Below, piece by piece: positions 1-9,092 of a stretch of DNA of 64,000 bases. Positions within the stretch are counted from its first letter, which is position 1; every line of letters starts with the position of its first letter. The position numbers and the translations under genes were made by a program. The stretch is from Bacillus sp. ISL-18 (lineage in GTDB: Bacteria; Bacillota; Bacilli; Bacillales; Cytobacillaceae): assembly GCF_018613415.1 (NCBI RefSeq), contig NZ_JAGGQG010000002.1:833438-897437 (forward strand), read 5' to 3'. The notes under the pieces were generated by a model, which made no database searches, was not told where the DNA came from, and saw only the letters and a list, made by a program, of their open reading frames with translations.

Positions 1-445
1 GGCCTATGATCAGAGGGTTGCTGAAGCAATAAAAAGTCAACTAGCGGAAATTGGAATTGAGGTTAAACTGCAAGCGATGGAGCAACAGGCTGCTCTAGCT
101 AACTTTTGGGATGAAAAAAAAGCAAACAGCTTCCTTGGAAGATGGTCAGCCCGTCCAGATCCGCAGATTACAATGAAAGCATTATATTCTAGTGGGAGCT
201 ACTATAATACAGGCCATACCACAGCAGAAATTGATAAACTGATTGCTGAAGCGGGGAAGACTTATGATCAAGAAAAGCGTGCTAAATTATATAGGCAGAT
301 TAGCGAGAAAGCAATTTTAGAAGAAGCAATTGGAATCCCATTATTCTTTACGCCAAGAACAGCCATCATGAATCAATCGTTAAAGGGATATGTGCCAAAT
401 AAATTAGAAAAGCCAGTTTTTTCAACACTTTGGAAAAAGGAATAA
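1..445 (+). CDS. ABC transporter substrate-binding protein, family 5 (C-terminal fragment)
   Basis: The reading frame is open from the left window edge (AYDQRVAEAIKSQL...) to a TAA at 445, so only the last ~147 residues are seen. The tail resembles the C-terminal lobe of peptide/nickel/opine-type extracytoplasmic binding proteins: a 'WSARPDPQ' segment, an 'YNTGHTTAEIDKLIAEA' segment and a final 'GIPLFFTPRTA' strand. It lies 22 bp before the first permease gene of a complete import system, so it is the lipoprotein that delivers ligand to that permease. The ligand cannot be read from this part; the family takes up di- and oligopeptides, nickel chelates, opines and some sugars. Confidence 0.85.
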   Translation, partial: AYDQRVAEAIKSQLAEIGIEVKLQAMEQQAALANFWDEKKANSFLGRWSARPDPQITMKALYSSGSYYNTGHTTAEIDKLIAEAGKTYDQEKRAKLYRQISEKAILEEAIGIPLFFTPRTAIMNQSLKGYVPNKLEKPVFSTLWKKE

Positions 446-466
446 ACGACAAAGGGAGCGATTAAA

Positions 467-1411
467 TTGTTTTTAAAATTTTTACTTCGGCGTATATTAT
501 ACGTAATTCCAATGCTATTAATAACAACCCTCATCGTATATTCTTTTATCCTTTTGATACCAGGCGATCCAGTTTTAACTTTGCTTGGAGAGAATGCAAC
601 CCCAGAAAAAATAGCCCAGTTGCGCCAGCAACTTGGGCTAGATCATTCGATTATTTCGCAATACTTCGATTGGTTAATAAATGCCTTAAAAGGGGATTTA
701 GGGCGATCTGTATTTACAGGACAATACGTACATGAAGCAGTAATTGAACGTTTAGCCGTTACATTTCAACTTGTTGTAGTAGCAATGATTATTTCTATTT
801 TTGGTGGAATGTTTTTTGCTATTACATCTACTTTTTCCCCAAATAGTTGGATTGATTATGTCTCAAGGTTCTTTGGAACACTTGGAACTGCACTACCTAA
901 TTTTTGGCTAGCAATGCTGCTTATTTTATTTTTCAGTCTACACCTTGGTTGGGTCCCAGCGACAGGTTTTACCAGTATTACTGAGAATCCTGTTGATTTT
1001 TTTAAAGGGATATTGTTACCTGCCATTTCTCTTGGTGCAGTTGGAACTGCGCAAATTACAAGGCATTTACGGTCATCATTGATGGAAGTAATGGGTGCGG
1101 ACTATATACGAACAGCTTATTCTAAGGGAGTTAATCGTTGGCAAGCTATTCTAAAACATGGTATCCAAAACGCTATGCTACCTGTTGTAACGACAATTGG
1201 GATTTTATTTGGTCATTTGTTAGGTGCAACAGTTGTTATCGAGACGGTGTTTGCCATCCCTGGTATAGGACAGCTTGCAGTAAATTCGATATTACAGCAT
1301 GATTTCACTATGCTTCAGGGGGTTGTCCTGATTATGATTGTCATGGTCATTCTCATTAATTTTATTACTGATATCGTTTATGCGCTTTTAGATCCACGGA
1401 TCGAGTACTAG
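467..1411 (+). CDS. ABC transporter permease, DppB/OppB type
   Basis: Inner-membrane permease of a peptide/nickel-type importer, 314 residues, the usual length. It starts with a family-typical N-terminal helix (MFLKFLLRRILYVIPMLLIT) followed by 'PGDPV', and has about six membrane helices. The EAA-type loop that contacts the ATPases is visible as 'YIRTAYSKGVNRWQAILKHG'. The start is a TTG preceded by AAAGGGAG. It follows the binding protein closely and sits 10 bp before the second permease, so the genes form one operon. Confidence 0.9.
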   Translation: MFLKFLLRRILYVIPMLLITTLIVYSFILLIPGDPVLTLLGENATPEKIAQLRQQLGLDHSIISQYFDWLINALKGDLGRSVFTGQYVHEAVIERLAVTFQLVVVAMIISIFGGMFFAITSTFSPNSWIDYVSRFFGTLGTALPNFWLAMLLILFFSLHLGWVPATGFTSITENPVDFFKGILLPAISLGAVGTAQITRHLRSSLMEVMGADYIRTAYSKGVNRWQAILKHGIQNAMLPVVTTIGILFGHLLGATVVIETVFAIPGIGQLAVNSILQHDFTMLQGVVLIMIVMVILINFITDIVYALLDPRIEY

Positions 1412-1421
1412 TAGAGGGGTT

Positions 1422-2267
1422 GTGACTGTGAGTTTTCAAACTATCGTTAAAAGGTTAATGTCCGAAAGGATGGCCTTTATTAGTTTCTTCTTTTTAGTTT
1501 TCCTTATAATCATGTCATTAATTGGGCCTTATATTGTTCCACACGATCCATTAAAGCAGAATTTAACAAAGGTTTTGCTTAGTCCGAATACCGAATACTG
1601 GTTAGGTACAGATGAGCTTGGACGTGATATTTTTAGCAGATTAATAATCGGATCTCAGGCTGCAATCAAAGCTGGTTTGTTCGCTATACTGATTCCACTT
1701 TTTATCGGAGTGCCCATTGGAATTCTTTCAGGATATTTAGGAGGAATTGTTGATGATATTTTAATGAGAATTGTAGATGGAATTATTGCTATTCCTTCCA
1801 TATTATTGGCACTTGGAATAACAGGGGCATTAGGCATTAGCTTATGGAACGCCATGATTGCCATTGGAATAGTCTCGATTCCCCAATTTGCAAGACTTGC
1901 AAGAGGACAAACCTTACAAATCAGAACAGAGCCCTATGTTGAAGCAGCCAAAATTTCTGGCGCTGGAGCGAGTTGGATTATGATAAAACACATTATTCCG
2001 AATATTGCTCCGCCGGTAATAGTTCAGGCTTCGTTTAATCTAAGCTATGCCATTCTTGTTGAAGCATCTCTTAGTTTCCTTGGCATGGGAGCGCAGTCTC
2101 CTCAAATTAGCTGGGGGAATATGATACAACAGGCATACAGCATGATTAATATGAAACCTTGGATGATTGTCTACCCAGGTTTTGCAATCATGCTTACTGT
2201 ACTTGCTGGGAACTTTCTTGGAGATGGTCTACGGACAGCACTTGACCCAAAGTATAAAAAGGTCTAA
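1422..2267 (+). CDS. ABC transporter permease, DppC/OppC type
   Basis: Second permease subunit, 281 residues. The N-terminus carries one helix and then 'HDPLKQNL', followed by 'YWLGTDELGRDIFSR', the hallmark of OppC/DppC-type permeases. The EAA loop reads 'YVEAAKISGAGASWIMIKHI'. GTG codons at 1422 and 1428 are both possible starts; the first is kept. It is expected to pair with the preceding DppB-like subunit. Confidence 0.9.
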   Translation: MTVSFQTIVKRLMSERMAFISFFFLVFLIIMSLIGPYIVPHDPLKQNLTKVLLSPNTEYWLGTDELGRDIFSRLIIGSQAAIKAGLFAILIPLFIGVPIGILSGYLGGIVDDILMRIVDGIIAIPSILLALGITGALGISLWNAMIAIGIVSIPQFARLARGQTLQIRTEPYVEAAKISGAGASWIMIKHIIPNIAPPVIVQASFNLSYAILVEASLSFLGMGAQSPQISWGNMIQQAYSMINMKPWMIVYPGFAIMLTVLAGNFLGDGLRTALDPKYKKV

Positions 2268-2284
2268 CAAAGGGGGACAGAAGT

Positions 2285-3307
2285 ATGAAAACAACACCAC
2301 TTCTAGAAGTAAAGAATTTGAAAACTTTCATTCCTATTCCTAAAGGTGAAATCAAGCCGGTTAACGACGTTTCATTTACTATTCAAAAGGGGGAAATTAT
2401 GGCATTAGTAGGAGAGTCAGGAAGTGGAAAAAGCGTTACATCTCTCTCTATAATGGGGCTCAATGCTAGTCCAATTCAATATAAAACCGAAAGTAGGATT
2501 TTATTTAATGGGCAGGATTTATTGAAATTGAAAGAAAAGGAAATGCAGAAAATACGTGGAAATGACATCGCAATGATCTTCCAAGATCCAATGTTTTCCC
2601 TTAATCCAGTCCACCAAATCGGCAAGCAAATTGTGGAGTCTATTATACTTCATAAAAAAATTAAGTATAAGGAAGCCGAAAAGATAGCATTAGATTTACT
2701 AAATAAGGTAGGAATTCCTGATGCACAACGTCGATTAAGAAACTATCCACATCAGATGTCAGGCGGGATGAGACAGAGAATCATGATTGCGATGGCACTT
2801 GCTTGTAATCCACAACTCCTTATTGCTGACGAACCAACAACAGCACTTGATGTAACCATTCAGGCACAAATCTTGAATATATTAAAAAATCTTCAACATG
2901 AATTTGGTATTTCTATTCTATTAATTACTCATGATCTCGGAGTTGTAGCCGAAATAGCGGATCGTGTACTAGTAATGTATTGCGGTAAGATTGTTGAAGA
3001 AGGAACAGTCAAAGAAGTGTTTAAAAATCCACGTCATCCTTATACCAAAGGGTTAATGGATAGTGTTCCTGAATTAACTGGGCCGAGGATAGACGAATTG
3101 GAAACAATCCCTGGTGTTGTTCCAAATCCATTAGATTTACCATCTGGCTGCAATTTTGTAACCCGTTGTTCATTTGCAACAGAAAAGTGCAGACAAGTAG
3201 CGCCCGTACATGTGAAGTATTCTACAGGAAACAGCGTTTCTTGTTGGAATCCCCTTGTAAAGGAAGGAGTGAGTTTGGATTATGCAACAACCTCTAGTGT
3301 CTCTTAG
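2285..3307 (+). CDS. ABC transporter ATP-binding protein, DppD/OppD type
   Basis: Cytoplasmic ATPase of the importer, 340 residues. It shows a Walker A 'GESGSGKSVT', a Q-loop in 'MIFQDPMFSLNP', the ABC signature 'MSGGMRQRIMIAMAL', Walker B 'LLIADEPTTALD' and the H-loop 'LLITHDLG'. The C-terminal oligopeptide-transporter extension with clustered cysteines ('CNFVTRCSFATEKC') is present; in relatives this region binds an iron-sulfur cluster. The last 26 bp overlap the start of the next ATPase gene, which suggests translational coupling. Confidence 0.93.
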   Translation: MKTTPLLEVKNLKTFIPIPKGEIKPVNDVSFTIQKGEIMALVGESGSGKSVTSLSIMGLNASPIQYKTESRILFNGQDLLKLKEKEMQKIRGNDIAMIFQDPMFSLNPVHQIGKQIVESIILHKKIKYKEAEKIALDLLNKVGIPDAQRRLRNYPHQMSGGMRQRIMIAMALACNPQLLIADEPTTALDVTIQAQILNILKNLQHEFGISILLITHDLGVVAEIADRVLVMYCGKIVEEGTVKEVFKNPRHPYTKGLMDSVPELTGPRIDELETIPGVVPNPLDLPSGCNFVTRCSFATEKCRQVAPVHVKYSTGNSVSCWNPLVKEGVSLDYATTSSVS

Positions 3308-4274
3308 AAACATAAAAAAGTACTTCCCTGTTGGCAGCGGACTATTCGGAAAAAAAGATCAAGTTGTAAAAGCCGTAGATGGTATTAGTCTTGATATCTT
3401 TCCTGGTGAGACCATTGGACTGGTCGGGGAATCTGGTTGTGGAAAATCAACGACTGGAAGAATGGTTGTTGGATTAGGCCAACCGTCCAGCGGTGAAATC
3501 CTATTTGAAGGAAAAAGATTAAGTGATTTCAAAAACAAAAAGGAATTAGGAAAAAATCTACAAATGATTTTTCAAGATCCCTATTCGTCATTGAATCCAA
3601 GAATGACAGTAGCCAATATTATTGCTGAACCGCTTTTTCTGCATAAAATTGGCTCAAAAAAAGAAATTAAGAAAAGGGTGGATGAATTACTCGAAAGAGT
3701 TGGGCTCGCTTCCTACCATGGCACTCGGTACCCCATTGAATTCTCCGGCGGACAAAGACAAAGAATTGGGATTGCACGTGCGCTTGCTTTAAGGCCAAAA
3801 CTCATTGTTTGTGATGAGCCGGTTTCAGCCTTGGATGTGTCCATTCAAGCCCAAATCTTAAATCTATTAAAAGAAATTCAACAAGATTTTGGATTATCTT
3901 ATATTTTTATTGCTCATGGAATCCAAGCTGTTAAACATATTAGTGATAAAATTGCTGTGATGTATCTCGGAAGAATTATTGAATTTGCCAAGACAGAGGA
4001 ATTATTTGAATCTCCACATCATCCCTATACTAAAGCACTGTTCTCGGCTGTACCTCAAACTAATCCAGATATGAGAGAAAGAGAACGAATTATCTTACAG
4101 GGGGATTTGCCGAGTCCTTCAAACCCTCCACAAGGCTGCCATTTTCATACTCGTTGTCCAGTGGCGATGGAAAAATGCAAAAGTATTGAGCCTGCTTTAT
4201 TACAAACGTCCATTAACAGTTTGACAGCTTGTTTATTATTTCAAGAACCAAAAAAGGAGCAGATCGCAACTTAA
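3282..4274 (+). CDS. ABC transporter ATP-binding protein, DppF/OppF type
   Basis: Second ATPase of the importer, 330 residues. Motifs are Walker A 'GESGCGKSTTG', signature 'FSGGQRQRIGIARAL' and Walker B 'LIVCDEPVSALD', plus a cysteine-containing C-terminal tail ('CHFHTRCPVAMEKC'). The H-loop reads 'FIAHGIQ', where 'ISHDL' is usual; the histidine is kept but the following Asp is a Gly. It closes the ABC operon, and the next gene is a catabolic enzyme 110 bp downstream. Confidence 0.92.
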   Translation: MQQPLVSLRNIKKYFPVGSGLFGKKDQVVKAVDGISLDIFPGETIGLVGESGCGKSTTGRMVVGLGQPSSGEILFEGKRLSDFKNKKELGKNLQMIFQDPYSSLNPRMTVANIIAEPLFLHKIGSKKEIKKRVDELLERVGLASYHGTRYPIEFSGGQRQRIGIARALALRPKLIVCDEPVSALDVSIQAQILNLLKEIQQDFGLSYIFIAHGIQAVKHISDKIAVMYLGRIIEFAKTEELFESPHHPYTKALFSAVPQTNPDMRERERIILQGDLPSPSNPPQGCHFHTRCPVAMEKCKSIEPALLQTSINSLTACLLFQEPKKEQIAT

Positions 4275-4383
4275 TAATTCTGAATTAAAATTTTCATATA
4301 CTCCCTTAGATATTGATGAGTTTTGAAAGCAGGGAGGATTTTTTATTTGGAAAACTATTTTGAGAAATATTGGGGGCTTATAT

Positions 4384-5730
4384 TTGTCATCATTGAGCTT
4401 TGATATTATTAATGCCATTCGCCAAAGACAAAAACGGGGTTTGCCAGAGGAAGTCCGTAAAAAGGTAATACTTCATATTTCTGATACTATAGGAATCTCA
4501 TTGGCGGCTCATAAAGGAGCACCTATAGCTTTACAATCGATATCTGGGATATCTTTGGGAGTACAAGGTGGTGATGGCCGAGTAATTGGAAGTGGTCATC
4601 AATTACCTCCTGCCTATGCAGCATTTTCCAATACTGCTTTGGCACATGCACTAGATTTTGACGATATAAATGATTTAGCGAGAATACATCCTACTCCAAT
4701 TATTTTAGCTTCTGCATTAGCTGCTGCTGACATTGAAGATTCTAGATTTACGGATCTTGTCACTGCGGTAGCACTAGGAAATGAGTTGATTTGCCGGCTT
4801 GGATATGCAATTGAACCTAGAGGTACAGGCGTTGATTCCAAATGGTTTTTAAGTCAACTTTTTGGTTATCTTGGTGCTGCAATCACTGCCGGTCTTGTTC
4901 TAGGGTTAGATGATTCTAAATTAGTCCATGCCCTAGGTCTAGCTTACATGCAATTAGCTGGTGGAAAAGAGCCAGGAGTTGGTGTAGGTTCTCAAGCTAG
5001 GTCGATCTATCCTGCCTTTGCATCTATGGGAGGTGTTCAAGCAGCATTTTTGGCACGAGAGGGAGTATCGGCTCCATCGAGTAGTTTGGATGGTAAAACA
5101 GGTCTTTTTAGAAACTATTTTGGGAAAAATCTTAGCGAAGGTCAACGAAAAATATTATTAGATACTGAAACGTGGGCATTTTCAGATACATCAATAAAAC
5201 TTTTCCCTAGCTGTCGTTATTCACACCCTTACATAAAATCGGCGCTAGACCTTCGTAATGAAGTAAAACACAATCAAATCGAAAACCTTGTAATCGGAGT
5301 AAATGAAACGGCAAGTATGTTATGTCATCCAATGCCGGAGCGTTGCCATCCCCAAACATTACAAGATGCTAAATTTAGTATCCCTTTTATGGTTGCGTTT
5401 GCATTTGTGCATGGAAATGTCAATTTGAATAATCTTACAGATAAGGCTCTTATGGATTTGCAAGTATTAGAATTGTCAAAACTTGTAAGGGTTGAACAGA
5501 CACAACCTAATACGCTTGGGCTTCCTCAAGGTGATATTAAGGTAATAACTGCTGAAGGAACCAAAAGACAAATAGAACGTTGCCTTCCTATAGTGACTTT
5601 TGATGAGGTTAAGAATAAATTTATTGATTGTTGTTTATTTGCAAACATAGATGCTCCAGAAGAAGTATGGAAAACGATAAGTAATAGCCTTGATTATGAC
5701 TTATTAAATAAATTACCTCTAATTCACTAA
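4384..5730 (+). CDS. MmgE/PrpD family protein
   Basis: Member of the MmgE/PrpD superfamily, which includes 2-methylcitrate dehydratase, cis-aconitate decarboxylase and iminodisuccinate epimerase. Family signs are 'LPEEVRKKVILHISDTIG' near the N-terminus, 'HALDFDDINDLARIHPTPII' around residue 85, and 'KLFPSCRYSHPYI'. The TTG at 4384 follows GGGGG by 7 bp and gives a typical N-terminus of 448 residues; a TTG at 4360 would add 8 residues without a well-placed ribosome site. Directly downstream of a peptide-type importer and upstream of a PrpB-like lyase, it probably acts on an imported carboxylic acid. The exact reaction cannot be assigned. Confidence 0.85.
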   Translation: MSSLSFDIINAIRQRQKRGLPEEVRKKVILHISDTIGISLAAHKGAPIALQSISGISLGVQGGDGRVIGSGHQLPPAYAAFSNTALAHALDFDDINDLARIHPTPIILASALAAADIEDSRFTDLVTAVALGNELICRLGYAIEPRGTGVDSKWFLSQLFGYLGAAITAGLVLGLDDSKLVHALGLAYMQLAGGKEPGVGVGSQARSIYPAFASMGGVQAAFLAREGVSAPSSSLDGKTGLFRNYFGKNLSEGQRKILLDTETWAFSDTSIKLFPSCRYSHPYIKSALDLRNEVKHNQIENLVIGVNETASMLCHPMPERCHPQTLQDAKFSIPFMVAFAFVHGNVNLNNLTDKALMDLQVLELSKLVRVEQTQPNTLGLPQGDIKVITAEGTKRQIERCLPIVTFDEVKNKFIDCCLFANIDAPEEVWKTISNSLDYDLLNKLPLIH

Positions 5731-5937
5731 AAATTTTTGAAATTAATAAATAAGAAACACTTTATCACTTTTTAATGATTTTTCACCATTTCAAAAACTA
5801 TTAAAGTAATTTTATAAAGAAAAACTAGCAAAAATTATTGGAAAATTGCCAAAAGTCGAATGGTTTTTACCTTTGTAATTAATGTTTTAATTTTCTAAAA
5901 TTTAAATGTATATAAATAAAAAAAGGAGATCCAATAA
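5731..5937. other. AT-rich spacer, probable promoter region of the lyase-ETF cluster
   Basis: This 207-bp spacer is very AT-rich and has no open frame. It separates the MmgE/PrpD gene from the next cluster and ends in a strong AAAGGAG ribosome site. I see no clear hairpin terminator and no unambiguous promoter, although the composition suits a promoter. Confidence 0.4.
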
Positions 5938-6825
5938 ATGAATAAAACTAAAGATTTCCAGGAACTTTTGAAACAACAAGAATCATTTATCCTGCCAGGA
6001 GCTTATGATTCGATGTCTGCTAGATTAATAGAAGAAATCGGATTTAAAGCAATTTACGCGACAGGGGCTGGAATATCTAATGCCCAATTAGGCTGGGCAG
6101 ATGTCGGGCTGACTTCTTTAAAAGAAGTAGTTGATATCGTAGCTCGGATGGCTGATGTGACAACAGTTCCGATTGTTGTGGATGCTGATACAGGGTTTGG
6201 TAATGCCATTAATGTTATGCGAACAGTTCGTGAGTTTGAACGTGCAGGGGTTGCGGCCATTCAAATGGAAGACCAGGTGTCACCGAAAAAATGCGGTCAT
6301 TTCAATGGGAAGGATGTTATTTCAAAAAGTGAAATGGTTGGAAAAATCAAAGCAGCCTTGGATACAAGGCAAGATGAAAACCTCGCAATTATTGCCCGCA
6401 CGGACGCATTAGCTGTAAATGGGATGGAGGATGCCTTGGACCGGGCACATGCTTATGCGGAGGCTGGCGCCGATATTATTTTTGTGGAAGCGCCTACAAC
6501 GATCGAACAACTTAGGCAAATAACCAGTTCTTTAACAGGTATCCCCCAGATCATTAATCTAGTAGAGGGCGGTAAAACCCCGCTGGTTTCTTTAAAAGAA
6601 GCGGAAGAGATTGGTTTTAAAATCATGCTTTGTGCCAATACCGTTCTTCGTTCAGCGATTAAAGGTATCACGGAGTCACTAAAAATCTTAAAAGCAGAAG
6701 GCTCACAAGAGAATGTTCACGACTTGATCTGTACATGGGAAGAGCGCCAATCCCTCTTTAAACTTAATCAGATTAAAGAATGGGAAAACAAGTATGCAGA
6801 AAATCAGTCATTAATTAATAAGTAA
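5938..6825 (+). CDS. Isocitrate lyase/PEP mutase family C-C lyase (PrpB-like)
   Basis: A 295-residue protein of the isocitrate lyase/PEP mutase superfamily, closest in layout to methylisocitrate lyase, 2,3-dimethylmalate lyase and oxaloacetate decarboxylase. It shows 'FILPGAYDSMSARL' at residue 18, the Mg-binding 'VVDADTGFGN' (Asp82, Asp84) and the active-site loop 'PKKCGH' with Cys119, which is found in lyases rather than true PEP mutases. The expected reaction is Mg-dependent retro-aldol cleavage of a 2-hydroxy (or methyl) di/tricarboxylate to pyruvate or glyoxylate plus a dicarboxylate. It leads the FAD dehydrogenase-ETF cluster. No citrate synthase homologue is nearby, so this is not a full methylcitrate operon. 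Confidence 0.88.
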   Translation: MNKTKDFQELLKQQESFILPGAYDSMSARLIEEIGFKAIYATGAGISNAQLGWADVGLTSLKEVVDIVARMADVTTVPIVVDADTGFGNAINVMRTVREFERAGVAAIQMEDQVSPKKCGHFNGKDVISKSEMVGKIKAALDTRQDENLAIIARTDALAVNGMEDALDRAHAYAEAGADIIFVEAPTTIEQLRQITSSLTGIPQIINLVEGGKTPLVSLKEAEEIGFKIMLCANTVLRSAIKGITESLKILKAEGSQENVHDLICTWEERQSLFKLNQIKEWENKYAENQSLINK

Positions 6826-6850
6826 AACTTATTTAGAGGAGGATGCTGAA

Positions 6851-8272
6851 GTGGTGAGAGAAGTAGATTATGACATTGTAGTAATTGGATGTGGAGTGGC
6901 TGGTACCTCAGCAGCATTAGCTGCTGCAGAAACAGCGAAAAAGTCTAATAAAAACTTAAAAATTGCTATCCTGGAACGGGCCGATTATGACCACAGGGGC
7001 GGGAACTCCCGTTGGACAGCTTCGTATATGCGAATGAAAAATCTCGATGAAGTCGCCGACAACTTCGTGGACGATATGCTGGCTTTTTCAGACAACTATT
7101 CCGATCGAGAGTACATAGAAACTCTCGCCGAGAACGCCGGCAACACATTACGGTGGGTAGAGGAAAAAGGCGTTGAGTTCGACTACCTGCCAACGATGTT
7201 TTTAACCGCATCGAAGCCGCGTTTATTGCCAGTGGGCGGCGGACGGGCGATTATTGACACCTTAGCGCGCCGTGCTGGTGGACTCGGTGTTGAAATTATT
7301 TACGAATCTACTGCTTGGAAATTACTTCTTGATGATGAAGGTGCGGTCAATGGGTTAATGATTCGTGTAAAAGGCGGGGCGTCCCTTCAATTAACCGTCG
7401 GAGCAGTTGTATTAGCATCCGGTGGATTCCAGGGAAATCAAGAGATGATGGCCCAATATGTTGGCAGAGATGCCCATAAGATTCGGACAGTTGCCGAGGG
7501 CGGCTTATTCAACAAGGGTGAAGGAATTCGAATGGCCATGTCCATCGGTGCCAAAACGGCAGGACAGTTTGATTCATTTCATGCTGAACCGGTCGACCCT
7601 AGAAGTAAGCGGGAAGAAGCGGCTGTCATGACCTATCCTTACTTTATTTTAGTCGATCAACATGGAAACCGTTTTGTCGATGAGGGGAAAGCCACTGTCG
7701 ACGAGCAATATGAAGAAGTAGCCCGGAAAATTTTTCATGATCTTCCTGGTCATATTGCCTATATGATCGGCGATCAAAAAATGTATGATATTCCAAATTA
7801 TGAGCGCGCAGTAGAAACGGATAAACCTGCTATTGTTGCTGACACACTTGAAGAATTAGCTGAGAAGATAGGCGTGCCGGTTGAACAATTAACGGCTACC
7901 GTGGATTCCTATAACGCAGCCATTCAACCGGGTGAATTTCACTGGGATAAAAAAGATGGCAAACAAGCGGTCGGAATAACGCCTCCAAAGTCTAATTGGG
8001 CAATCCCTATTGATCAGGCACCTTATATAGCCTATCCAATTGTCTGCTCGAATGTATTCACAAATGGCGGTTTGGCTACCGACACAAACGGTCGTGTCTT
8101 ATCACAGGATCATGATGCCATTCCTGGTTTATATGCGGTGGGTGAAACGGCAGGGCTGTATTACGGAAAGTATCCAGGCGGAACATCGGTATTAAGAGGA
8201 CTTGTATTTGGACGCAAGGCCGGAGAACACGCCGTTTCCTATGTGTGTCAGTCAAAGAAACTCGAGGTTTAA
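6851..8272 (+). CDS. FAD-dependent dehydrogenase, TcuA (tricarballylate dehydrogenase)-like
   Basis: A 473-residue flavoprotein of the fumarate reductase/succinate dehydrogenase family. A Rossmann motif 'VVIGCGVAGTSAALAA' starts at residue 10, followed by 'DHRGGNSRWTASYMRM' at 47-62, a variant typical of TcuA-like enzymes. The C-terminal FAD region reads 'GLYAVGETAGLYYGKYPGG'. TcuA oxidises tricarballylate to cis-aconitate, and by analogy this enzyme should introduce a double bond next to carboxylates. No heme domain or signal peptide is visible, so it is cytoplasmic. Starts at 6851 and 6854 (GTG GTG) are both served by AGAGGAGG. Downstream ETF genes suggest the electron acceptor. Confidence 0.82.
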   Translation: MVREVDYDIVVIGCGVAGTSAALAAAETAKKSNKNLKIAILERADYDHRGGNSRWTASYMRMKNLDEVADNFVDDMLAFSDNYSDREYIETLAENAGNTLRWVEEKGVEFDYLPTMFLTASKPRLLPVGGGRAIIDTLARRAGGLGVEIIYESTAWKLLLDDEGAVNGLMIRVKGGASLQLTVGAVVLASGGFQGNQEMMAQYVGRDAHKIRTVAEGGLFNKGEGIRMAMSIGAKTAGQFDSFHAEPVDPRSKREEAAVMTYPYFILVDQHGNRFVDEGKATVDEQYEEVARKIFHDLPGHIAYMIGDQKMYDIPNYERAVETDKPAIVADTLEELAEKIGVPVEQLTATVDSYNAAIQPGEFHWDKKDGKQAVGITPPKSNWAIPIDQAPYIAYPIVCSNVFTNGGLATDTNGRVLSQDHDAIPGLYAVGETAGLYYGKYPGGTSVLRGLVFGRKAGEHAVSYVCQSKKLEV

Positions 8273-8327
8273 GCAAAATTAGCTAAAAAGCCATTATGTT
8301 ACGTTATTTAAGGAAAGGATGATTTTC

Positions 8328-9056
8328 TTGGAATTAAAAGGAAAGGTAGCCTTTGTGACTGGCGGCGGCCGGGGAATTGGCAGGGAAACCTGTATACTTT
8401 TAGCCAAACAAGGTGCCAAAATTGCTGTTTTTTCAGATAACGAAGCAGAAAGCAAAGAAACGGCTGCTTATATTAAGGATGAATTAAAAGGGGAAGCCAT
8501 CTTCATCGTCGGAGATGTTCGTTCCGAATTCAATGTCTATAAAGCGGTCCAAGAAACAGAAGAAAAACTCGGCTCCGTTGACATTTTAGTAAATAATGCT
8601 GGTGTAATGAGTTTAAAACCATTTCTAGAGACAAGCGTGGAAGAATGGGACTTTTTACAAGAAGTCAATGTAAAAGGAAGCTTTTTATGTTCTCGGGCAA
8701 TCGTGCCGAAAATGATTGAAAAAAAGCACGGCGTAATTATTAATCTTTCATCTATTTGGGGAACGAAAGGTGGTCCCGATCGAAGTGCCTATATTACCTC
8801 AAAATATGCGGTCATCGGTTTCTCCAAAGCATTGGGTGAAGAATTAAAGCCACACAAAATTAGGGTAAATGCTGTCTGCCCAGGTCCTGTCGACACAAAG
8901 ATGATGGAAGATTTAGCACCTGATGTGAATAAAGACAATTGGCTGCGACCAATAGATATCGCCAATGTCATTGTCGATTTATGTTTACCTAAATCTGTTG
9001 CGGTAACAGCCACAGCCGTGGAAGCATTTGGCAGCGGCCGGCCTGTTAACGTATAA
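8328..9056 (+). CDS. Short-chain dehydrogenase/reductase (SDR)
   Basis: Classical SDR of about 242 residues. The nucleotide-binding motif is 'TGGGRGIGRE', the structural motif 'NNAGVM' and the catalytic triad Ser in 'INLSSIWG' with 'SAYITSKYAV' (Tyr and Lys). It should oxidise or reduce a hydroxy/keto group with NAD(P)H. The ATG at 8319 abuts AGGAAAGG, so the TTG at 8328, 9 bp downstream of that site, is the better start. Its place between two FAD dehydrogenases suggests it handles a pathway intermediate. Confidence 0.87.
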   Translation: MELKGKVAFVTGGGRGIGRETCILLAKQGAKIAVFSDNEAESKETAAYIKDELKGEAIFIVGDVRSEFNVYKAVQETEEKLGSVDILVNNAGVMSLKPFLETSVEEWDFLQEVNVKGSFLCSRAIVPKMIEKKHGVIINLSSIWGTKGGPDRSAYITSKYAVIGFSKALGEELKPHKIRVNAVCPGPVDTKMMEDLAPDVNKDNWLRPIDIANVIVDLCLPKSVAVTATAVEAFGSGRPVNV

Positions 9057-9092
9057 AAATATTAATTTTAATAGATGGAAGGGGAAAGAATC

